Assembly (NCBI RefSeq): GCF_048066175.1
Contig: NZ_JBLTXA010000001.1
Span: forward strand, 186,001-250,000
DNA from: Niveispirillum fermenti
GTDB taxonomy: Bacteria; Pseudomonadota; Alphaproteobacteria; Azospirillales; Azospirillaceae
Length of the DNA: 64,000 nt
Reading direction: 5' to 3'
The position numbers were made by a program, and so were the translations under genes. How positions within the stretch are numbered: the first letter of the stretch is position 1; each line of letters starts with the position of its first letter. This document shows positions 58,298-64,000 of the stretch, piece after piece. Under the pieces are notes generated by a model. That model did not search any database. It was given only the letters and a program-made list of their open reading frames with translations, and was not told where the DNA came from.

Positions 58298-59974
58298 ATG
58301 ACCGATCAATTGACCATCGCGCTGGCCCAGATCAACCCCACGGTCGGCATGCTGGATGACAATGCCGCCCTGATCCGCGCCGCGCGGGCGGACGCGGCGG
58401 CGGCGGGCGCGGACCTGGTCGTCTTTCCCGAACTGTCGGTCTGCGGCTATCCACCCGAAGATCTGGTGCTGAAGCCGTTCTTCCTGGACAAGGTGGAAGA
58501 GACGGTGCGCGGCTTGGCGGCACAGACGGCGGATGGCGGTCCGGCCCTGCTGGTCGGCGCGCCCTGGCGCGTGGATGGCAAGCGTCACAATGCCGCGCTG
58601 CTGCTGGATGGCGGCGTCATCGCGGCCGTGCGGCTGAAGCATGACCTGCCCAATTACGGTCCGTTCGACGAAAAGCGGGTATTCGCCGCCGGCCCCCTGC
58701 CCGGCCCTGTGAATTTCCGCGGCGTGCGGCTGGGCGTGCTGGTCTGCGAGGATATGTGGACCCCGGACGTCGCCGAGACCCTGGCCGAAACCGGGGCCGA
58801 GATTCTGGTCGTCCCCAATGGCAGCCCGTTCGAGATCGACAAGGTCAACCGCCGTCTGGACCTGGCCGTGGCAAGGGTAGTGGAAACGGGACTGCCGCTG
58901 ATCTATCTTAATCAGGTGGGCGGCCAGGATGAACTGGTGTTCGACGGTGCCTCCTTCGTGCTGAACGCCGACCGGTCGCTGGTGGCCCAGCTCCCGGCCT
59001 TCGCGCCGGCCCTTGGCCTCACCCGGTGGGTCCGCACGGAAGAAGGCTGGAAGGGCTCATCGCCCGACATGACGCCGCCGCCCGACGCGCTGGGTGCCAT
59101 CTATGGCGCCATGGTGCTGGGCCTGCGCGACTATGTGCGCAAGAACCGCTTCCCCGGCGTGATCCTGGGCATGTCCGGCGGCATCGACTCGGCCATCTCC
59201 GCCGCCGTCGCCGTCGATGCACTGGGACCGGCGCAGGTGCATTGCGTCATGATGCCCAGCCCCTATACCAGCCAGGAAAGCCTTGACGACGCCGCGGAAT
59301 GCGCCGGGCTGCTCGGCTGCCGCATCGACACCATCTCCATCCAGCCTGCGATGGCGGCATTCGCCACCATGCTGGCACCGGCCTTCGCCGGCCGGCAACC
59401 CGACATCACGGAGGAGAACCTGCAAAGCCGGTCACGCGGCGTGACGCTGATGGCACTCTCCAACAAGTTCGGCGGCATGGTTCTTTCCACAGGCAACAAG
59501 TCGGAAATGTCGGTGGGCTATGCCACGCTCTATGGCGACATGTGCGGCGGCTATTCCGTGTTGAAGGACGTGTACAAGACAACCGTCTACCGCCTTTCGC
59601 ACTGGCGAAACGGCAACCGGCCGGAAGGCGCCCTGGGGCCGGCGGGCCGGGTCATTCCCGAGCGTATCATCACCAAGGCCCCCACGGCGGAATTGAAACC
59701 CGACCAGAAGGACCAGGACACGCTGCCGGAATACGAGGTGCTGGACGATATCCTGGAATGCCTGGTCGAGCGCGACCTGTCACTGGCGGAAATCGTGGCC
59801 CGCGGGCACGATGCCGCCACGGTCAACCGCGTGTGGCGGATGCTCGACCGCGCCGAATACAAGCGGCGGCAGGCCCCGCCGGGCGTGAAGATCACCTCCC
59901 GCAGCTTCGGGCGCGACCGCCGCTATCCCATCACCAGCGGGCTTCTTTCGCTGTTGCGCAGTGCAGAGGGATAG
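58298..59974 (+). CDS. nadE: Glutamine-dependent NAD+ synthetase
   Basis: A 558-residue two-domain enzyme making NAD from nicotinate adenine dinucleotide. The N-terminal nitrilase-like glutaminase domain (1-260) has catalytic Glu in VVFPELSVCGYPPEDL, Lys in LKHDLPNYGPFDEKR and Cys in LVCEDMW; the C-terminal synthetase has the PP-loop GMSGGIDSA (about 291-299), STGNKSEMSVGY and a normal end. The start MTDQLTIALAQINPTVG at 58298 fits relatives; ATG 58277 is a weaker choice. PncA in the same window feeds the upstream pathway. Confidence 0.96.
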   Translation: MTDQLTIALAQINPTVGMLDDNAALIRAARADAAAAGADLVVFPELSVCGYPPEDLVLKPFFLDKVEETVRGLAAQTADGGPALLVGAPWRVDGKRHNAALLLDGGVIAAVRLKHDLPNYGPFDEKRVFAAGPLPGPVNFRGVRLGVLVCEDMWTPDVAETLAETGAEILVVPNGSPFEIDKVNRRLDLAVARVVETGLPLIYLNQVGGQDELVFDGASFVLNADRSLVAQLPAFAPALGLTRWVRTEEGWKGSSPDMTPPPDALGAIYGAMVLGLRDYVRKNRFPGVILGMSGGIDSAISAAVAVDALGPAQVHCVMMPSPYTSQESLDDAAECAGLLGCRIDTISIQPAMAAFATMLAPAFAGRQPDITEENLQSRSRGVTLMALSNKFGGMVLSTGNKSEMSVGYATLYGDMCGGYSVLKDVYKTTVYRLSHWRNGNRPEGALGPAGRVIPERIITKAPTAELKPDQKDQDTLPEYEVLDDILECLVERDLSLAEIVARGHDAATVNRVWRMLDRAEYKRRQAPPGVKITSRSFGRDRRYPITSGLLSLLRSAEG

Positions 59975-60069
59975 AAAGTCGGAAAAGTTGCGCCCCGGCC
60001 CGCCCGCCACGGCTTGACAAGCCACGGGGCGCCAACCAAAGTGCGGGCCAGTAGCCATGCTCGACCATT

Positions 60070-60104
60070 CCCGATTGGCTTGCCTTTGCCTATCGGGTAG
60101 TTTT
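60070..60104 (+). terminator. Terminator-like hairpin after nadE
   Basis: CCCGAT (60070-60075) and GGC (60077-60079) pair with GCC (60088-60090) and ATCGGG (60092-60097) around an 8-base loop with one T-T mismatch, followed by TAGTTTT. It is 95 bases beyond nadE and upstream of cheY. Confidence 0.5.
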
Positions 60105-60200
60105 GGAAGAGTTACCGGCCTGGACGGGGTAATATGCCCGAAATGTCCGGCTTTTTAGACATTGTCTTTTGGTGCAACACGTTCAGGTGGGGGTTCCGCA

Positions 60201-60584
60201 GTGTCCTTGAACATTCAGGTGCTGGTTGTCGACGATTACGCGACGATGCGGCGTATCATCAGGAACCTGCTCACCCAGATCGGGTTCACGAAGATCGAGG
60301 AAGCCGCCGATGGCGCCGAAGCCTTGGCCAAGTTGCGCGCCGCACCCTTCGGTCTGGTGATTTCTGACTGGAACATGGAGCCGATGACCGGCCTGCAGCT
60401 TCTGAAGGAAGTGCGCGCCGACGTGCGCCTGAAGGCCACGCCCTTCATCATGGTCACCGCCGAGTCGAAGACGGAAAACGTCATCGCGGCCAAGGAAGCC
60501 GGCGTGAACAACTATATCGTCAAGCCGTTCAACGCGGACACGCTGAAGAAAAAGATCGAGAGCGTCCTGGGCGCGCTGGGTTGA
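60201..60584 (+). CDS. cheY: Chemotaxis response regulator CheY
   Basis: A 127-residue single receiver domain that binds the flagellar switch when phosphorylated. QVLVVDDYATMRRIIRNLL gives the acidic pair, LVISDWNMEPMTGL the phospho-accepting Asp (about D53), VTAES the Thr/Ala switch and NYIVKPFNADTLKKK the conserved Lys. GTG 60201 (VSLNIQVLVVDDY) fits the family; AGGTGGGGG lies upstream. It is followed by cheZ after 6 bases. Confidence 0.94.
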   Translation: MSLNIQVLVVDDYATMRRIIRNLLTQIGFTKIEEAADGAEALAKLRAAPFGLVISDWNMEPMTGLQLLKEVRADVRLKATPFIMVTAESKTENVIAAKEAGVNNYIVKPFNADTLKKKIESVLGALG

Positions 60585-60590
60585 TCGGCC

Positions 60591-61490
60591 GTGTCTGAAC
60601 CGATCTTCGATCTGTCCGACCAAGATTACGACGAGATCGAGGACGCGCTCATGTCGAGTCCGCGCGGGCGTGCCTTCCTGCGTGCGCGGGACAGGCGCAA
60701 CCGCGTGGTGGCGGTGGATGATGTCCGCCGCCTGATCCGTGAACATCGCGACCATCCGGAGATCGATCCCCGGTCCCACATCAAGGTTCTGCGGCGCGAG
60801 CTGCAGGACCTGTCGTCGCATATCGCGGAAACCCGGCGGGAAATCGCCGCATTGAAGCCGGATGACCCCTCCGCCGATCGCATCATGCGCGCGACGGAGG
60901 AACTGGACGCCATCCTGCAATCCACCGAGCATGCGACCACGGAAATCCTGAACGGATCGGAACGTATCCAGTCGGTTGCCGACCGGCTGCGCAAGGACCA
61001 TCCCGATCTGGCCCAGATCCTCGATAACGAGGTGACGGAGATCATGACGGCCTGCTCGTTCCAGGACATCACGGGCCAGCGCATGACCAAGGTGGTGAAC
61101 ACCCTGCGCTATATCGAACGGCGCGTGCATGCGATGATCCAGATCTGGGGGCTGGAGGGGCTGGACGCCGAGGAAATGGCCGCGGCCCTGGCCGATGAAC
61201 CCAAGGACACCCGCCCGGATGCCCACCTGATGCATGGCCCGCCGCTGCGCGGTGCCATCAATCAGGATGCGGTGGACATGCTGCTGGCCGGTGCCGCCGC
61301 CGTAAGGGCCGAAGGGGGCGATCCGCTGGCCCCGCAGCCTGTGGCATCGACGGAGCCGGCGCCGTCCCCCACCCCGCCACCGCCGCCCAAACCCGCCCCA
61401 GCGGCAAGAAAGCCGGTGGATGATGAGGATGATGGCGGCATGGGCACAGCGGCCCTGTCGCAATCTGCCGTGGACGACCTCTTTCCATGA
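60591..61490 (+). CDS. cheZ: Chemotaxis protein phosphatase CheZ
   Basis: A 299-residue CheY-P phosphatase. The core four-helix region (about 60-195) has ACSFQDITGQRMTKVVNTLRYIE, where the Gln of FQDITGQR is catalytic. The end is a Pro/Ala-rich linker and a terminal amphipathic segment LSQSAVDDLFP that should bind CheY; a related INQDAVDMLLAG lies near 223-234. The start is GTG 60591. It is co-transcribed with cheY. A 14-base-arm inverted repeat spans the stop codon. Confidence 0.93.
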   Translation: MSEPIFDLSDQDYDEIEDALMSSPRGRAFLRARDRRNRVVAVDDVRRLIREHRDHPEIDPRSHIKVLRRELQDLSSHIAETRREIAALKPDDPSADRIMRATEELDAILQSTEHATTEILNGSERIQSVADRLRKDHPDLAQILDNEVTEIMTACSFQDITGQRMTKVVNTLRYIERRVHAMIQIWGLEGLDAEEMAAALADEPKDTRPDAHLMHGPPLRGAINQDAVDMLLAGAAAVRAEGGDPLAPQPVASTEPAPSPTPPPPPKPAPAARKPVDDEDDGGMGTAALSQSAVDDLFP

Positions 61491-61530
61491 GAGCGGTTTT
61501 CGGTTGGCCGGAAACAGCTCTCATGGAAAG
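61481..61530. terminator. Inverted repeat across the cheZ stop codon
   Basis: CTTTCCATGAGAGC (61481-61494) and GCTCTCATGGAAAG (61517-61530) are a perfect 14-base inverted repeat with a 22-base loop that can pair partly again. The left arm contains the cheZ TGA stop. It separates convergent cheZ and the WYL regulator and could be a bidirectional terminator without a clear T-run. Confidence 0.5.
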
Positions 61531-61537
61531 GGGAGCA

Positions 61538-62230
61538 TCATTCTTCGGCACTCTGCTGCCAGCTCCGTCTCCATCGCGCCCGTAGGGCCGGGGTCCGCTC
61601 GGGATAGCGTTCACCCGTGAATTCGGCTCGAACGACCCGGTCTGTGCGGAAATGGCGAAAATCCCGCCGCATTTCACACCAGGCCGCCAGCGTCCGGGCA
61701 TTGTCGAAGTAAACGATCAGCACCGGCCATATGGTGCGCACCGTCTCCCGGCCCTGCTCATCCCGATAGGTCAGATGCAGCCTGTGCCCGGCATGGATGG
61801 CGGCCCGCAGGGCAACCATGTCGATGCTGTCCTCCACGGCACGCAGGCGCGGCGGGGCCACACCGGCCGGCCGCTGCACCACGGGGCGCAGGTCCTCCGG
61901 CACCGATGCCTCGATCTTGGCCATCAGATCGGCGGCGGCACGGACCAGCACGGGATCGCCCTGCCGCGCCACCCATTGCGCGCCCAGCATCGCCACTTCA
62001 ATCTCATCGGGTGTCAGCATCAGGGGCGGCATGTCGAAGCCGCCTTCCAGCATATAGCCGATGCCAGCCTCCCCACGGATCGGCACCCGCTGCCCGATCA
62101 GGGTGGCGATATCGCGGTAAATGGAACGCCTCGATATTTCCAGTTCCGTCGCAATGATTTCAGCCGTCACCGGACGGGACGCCCGCCGCAGGATTTGAAT
62201 GATCTGGAACAACCGGTCGGCGCGACGCAT
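61538..62230 (-). CDS. YafY-type WYL-domain transcriptional regulator
   Basis: A 230-residue regulator with an N-terminal HTH_11 domain (residues 1-58, RADRLFQIIQILRRASRPVTAEIIATELEISRRSIYRDIATL) and a WYL domain (about 130-215, ALRAAIHAGHRLHLTYRDEQGRE, WPVLIVYFDNARTLAAWCEMRRDFRHFRTDRV). WYL proteins sense ligands such as nucleic acid fragments or small molecules. ATG 62230 follows GGGGA by six bases; GTG 62233 also possible. Divergent from a GST-like gene over a 97-base space containing a half-palindromic operator candidate. Confidence 0.9.
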   Translation of the reverse strand: MRRADRLFQIIQILRRASRPVTAEIIATELEISRRSIYRDIATLIGQRVPIRGEAGIGYMLEGGFDMPPLMLTPDEIEVAMLGAQWVARQGDPVLVRAAADLMAKIEASVPEDLRPVVQRPAGVAPPRLRAVEDSIDMVALRAAIHAGHRLHLTYRDEQGRETVRTIWPVLIVYFDNARTLAAWCEMRRDFRHFRTDRVVRAEFTGERYPERTPALRARWRRSWQQSAEE

Positions 62231-62254
62231 CACCTATCCCCCTGTTTGCAACGC

Positions 62255-62276
62255 TGCTGACAGTAGGGTGGCAACA
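62255..62276. promoter_or_regulatory. Imperfect palindrome in WYL/GST divergent space
   Basis: TGCTGACA (62255-62262) and TGGCAACA (62269-62276) form an inverted repeat matching at 6 of 8 positions around GTAGGG. The TGACA half-site and location between regulator and divergent gene suit a WYL/YafY-type operator; inference from position only. Confidence 0.35.
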
Positions 62277-62327
62277 GGCAGGGTGTAAACGATACCCGTC
62301 AACTGCGATGCCGTGACGGGACAGACG

Positions 62328-63008
62328 ATGATCAAGCTGCATGCCCCCGCTCCCACCCCGGGCCTTGCGGAGCCCGACCCCGTTCTTCTGAAGGTTGAAG
62401 TGCAACTGCGCATGGCCGGTCTGGCCTATGAAAGGCTGGTGGGGGGGCCGGACACACCACCCGGGCACAGGCTGCCATTCATAGAGGATGACGGGGAAAT
62501 CGTGGCCGGCAGCACCCTGATCCGCGACCATGTGGAACGCACCTATGGCATCGACCTGGACAAGGGGCTGTCTGTGCGGGAGAGGGCAAACGCCTGGTCC
62601 ATCGAACGGATGCTGGAAGATCATCTCGGCCGGTTGATGGCGTATGCGCCCCGGTCGCCGGACATCAATGCCAACACCAAGGGCGTGCGCGGCCCCCTCG
62701 CAGCCAATATGCCCACCCATGACGCAGCCCCGCAGGACGGAGCCGAACGGCTGGAACAGGCCGGCCGTTCGCTTTCAGCCCTTTCCGTGCTGCTGGGCGA
62801 CCATCCCTTCATGATGGGGTTCTATCCCACAGGCGTCGATGCCATCACCTTCGCCATGCTGGCCTGCCTCTCCGCACGGCCATCCGATACACCGCTACAC
62901 CAGATGGTCGAGGCCCATGGCGCATTCGGCCCCTATGTGCGGCGCATGGCGGCCCGGTTCTGCTCCGACTCTGTCTGGTGGTGGGGCGAACGATCCATTG
63001 CCGCCTGA
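62328..63008 (+). CDS. Glutathione S-transferase-like protein
   Basis: A 226-residue protein with a thioredoxin-like N-terminus (LLKVEVQLRMAGLAYERLVGGPDTPPGHRLPFIEDDGEIVAGSTLIRDHVE) and a helical C-terminal domain (RANAWSIERMLEDHLGRLMAYA, MMGFYPTGVDAITFAMLACL), the pattern of the metaxin/Tom37-like GST sub-group. The typical GST SNAIL-like motif is present as AGSTLI. Glutathione-dependent detoxification is likely but not certain. ATG 62328 gives the MIKLHAP start; a GTG is in frame at 62313. Divergent from the WYL regulator, its likely controller. Confidence 0.82.
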   Translation: MIKLHAPAPTPGLAEPDPVLLKVEVQLRMAGLAYERLVGGPDTPPGHRLPFIEDDGEIVAGSTLIRDHVERTYGIDLDKGLSVRERANAWSIERMLEDHLGRLMAYAPRSPDINANTKGVRGPLAANMPTHDAAPQDGAERLEQAGRSLSALSVLLGDHPFMMGFYPTGVDAITFAMLACLSARPSDTPLHQMVEAHGAFGPYVRRMAARFCSDSVWWWGERSIAA

Positions 63009-63137
63009 ACCGGTGATGGACGGTCTTTACACCGCGCTGCCGGCACCCGCCCGCCGCCGGGATGCCGGGGCTGATACCCTTTCCCGCCGTCAAGGCGAAC
63101 GGCTGTGGCAAACGCCTGCAACCGTAGCCCGATCACC

Positions 63138-64000
63138 TCAACCGCCGTCCCGCACCCGCCGCCAGTTCACGACATTGCGATTATGCTGTTCCAGCGTCTC
63201 CGCAAAGGCATGGCCACCCGTGCCGTCGGCCACGAAATAGAGATACTTGTGGCTTTCCGGCTGCAGAACGGCCCGCAGCGACAGCAGGCCGGGATTGGCG
63301 ATGGGGCCGGGGGGCAATCCATCGACCATATAGGTGTTGTAGGGCGATTCCAGTCGCCAGTCGGCCCGGGTCAGGTCACGGTCGATCTGCCCGCGGGCGT
63401 CCGACAGGGCATAGATGATGGTCGGGTCCGATTGCAGCCGCATGCCCAGCCGCAGGCGATTGATGAACACACCCGCCACACGTGGCCGCTCTGCCGCCAC
63501 GCCGGTTTCCTTCTCCACGATGGATGCCAGGATCACGGCCTCTGCCGGTGTTTTCAGGGGCAGGTCGGGCGCCCGTTCGGCCCAGAGCCGTTCCAGAACC
63601 TGAGTCATATCCGCACCCATGCGAGCCAGAACCGCTGAACGCGCATCGTCGCGCAGGAAATGATAGGTCTCCGGCAACAAGGTGCCGTCGGCCGGAATCG
63701 TCGTCACCTCCCCGGCCATGGCGGGCTGGGCCTTCAGCAGTTCCACGATCTGCCAGCTTGTCAGGCCCTCCGGCACCGTCACGCGATGGATGACGGTCTT
63801 GCCGCTGATGACCAGGTCGATGGCCTGTTCCAGGCTGATCCCCGCCGCAAAACGATATTCCCCGGCGCGCAGGCGGGCACCATCGCCCCGCAGCCGGACG
63901 GCGACCAGCATGTCCCATTCGTGCCGGGTCACGCCGCCATCGGCCAAAGTGCGGGCAATCCCCTGCACACCGGTGCCGCGCGGGATGATCAGCACCGTAT
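63138..64000 (-). CDS. mltG: Endolytic transglycosylase MltG (5' end outside window)
   Basis: The visible part (about 287 residues) is the periplasmic YceG-like domain of MltG, which cuts nascent peptidoglycan glycan strands. Recognisable blocks are LIIPRGTGVQGIARTLADGGV, GEYRFAAGISLEQAIDLVISGK, VTVPEGLTSWQIVELL, ILASIVEKETGVAAERPRVAGVFINRL (catalytic Glu in VEKETG) and DPTIIYAL, SPYNTYMVDGLPPGPIANPG, AVLQPESHKYLYFVADGTGGHAFAETLEQHN. The frame continues past base 64000, so the start, anchor helix and first strand are missing. In alphaproteobacteria fabF commonly lies upstream. Confidence 0.93.
   Translation of the reverse strand, partial: TVLIIPRGTGVQGIARTLADGGVTRHEWDMLVAVRLRGDGARLRAGEYRFAAGISLEQAIDLVISGKTVIHRVTVPEGLTSWQIVELLKAQPAMAGEVTTIPADGTLLPETYHFLRDDARSAVLARMGADMTQVLERLWAERAPDLPLKTPAEAVILASIVEKETGVAAERPRVAGVFINRLRLGMRLQSDPTIIYALSDARGQIDRDLTRADWRLESPYNTYMVDGLPPGPIANPGLLSLRAVLQPESHKYLYFVADGTGGHAFAETLEQHNRNVVNWRRVRDGG

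Noticed and set aside
60075..60090. TTGGC...TTGC sequence upstream of cheY as a sigma-54 promoter
   Set aside because: The GG to GC distance is one base short of the -24/-12 spacing, and the segment forms a terminator-like hairpin after nadE.

Overview
The window reads as one contiguous piece of a high-GC alphaproteobacterial chromosome, most likely Rhodospirillales and probably Azospirillaceae-like. Supporting signs are the gene order rpoZ-spoT-DUF2062-pdxJ-acpS-lepB-rnc-era, an alphaproteobacterial LexA box (GAAC-N7-GAAC) beside ssb, cheY-cheZ as a pair, a Lol system next to proS, and an adenine deaminase/NCS2 pair. The lineage call is inference from gene content. No rRNA, tRNA, CRISPR array, prophage or complete insertion sequence was seen.

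Left part (1-12.4 kb). A truncated GNAT gene is followed by a LysE-type exporter divergent from a MocR-type regulator. Then comes the most interesting locus (2.5-12.4 kb), with two divergent, tightly packed operons. The minus-strand operon encodes a metallophosphoesterase, a HIT protein, an LptF/LptG pair, a fatty-acid/ceramide-type hydroxylase, a YghO/bacterial-ceramide-synthase-like acyltransferase and a MobA-like nucleotidyltransferase. The plus-strand operon encodes a CDP-alcohol phosphotransferase, a ceramide/diacylglycerol-kinase-like enzyme and a TAM41-like CTP-transferase. Together these look like assembly, head-group activation and export of a phosphorylated sphingolipid using a dedicated LptFG pair.

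12.5-30.5 kb holds DNA maintenance (ssb with SOS box, mmcQ/yjbR, uvrA), a large AsmA protein, 3-hydroxybutyrate dehydrogenase, a patatin, a POT peptide transporter, an XRE/MmyB regulator with a palindromic operator, a secreted RcnB-like protein, alkA and a Lol exporter with two different LolC/E subunits in tandem. A TetR-YciI-TagI island (30.6-32.2 kb) separates the Lol operon from proS.

32.2-47.4 kb is a loose accessory-like region: proS, a zinc peptidase, purine and NAD salvage (ade, an NCS2 permease, guaD, pncA), a second TagI, ridA, a GT2/LAB_N/GT39 lipid-glycosylation cassette and several small proteins. It carries four copies of a modular palindromic repeat. All four lie in 3' untranslated regions in the same orientation, and three begin exactly at the stop codon of the upstream gene. 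A 630-base gap at 38.8-39.4 kb is relatively AT-rich, has no convincing gene and ends in a strong terminator; it may encode a small RNA.

47.4-64 kb is core: era, rnc, lepB, acpS, pdxJ, DUF2062, spoT, rpoZ, folK, a NYN-domain protein, DUF465, two tandem FKBP isomerases with a LolA/DUF4412-like protein, nadE, cheY-cheZ, a WYL regulator divergent from a GST-like gene, and the start-truncated mltG running off the right edge.
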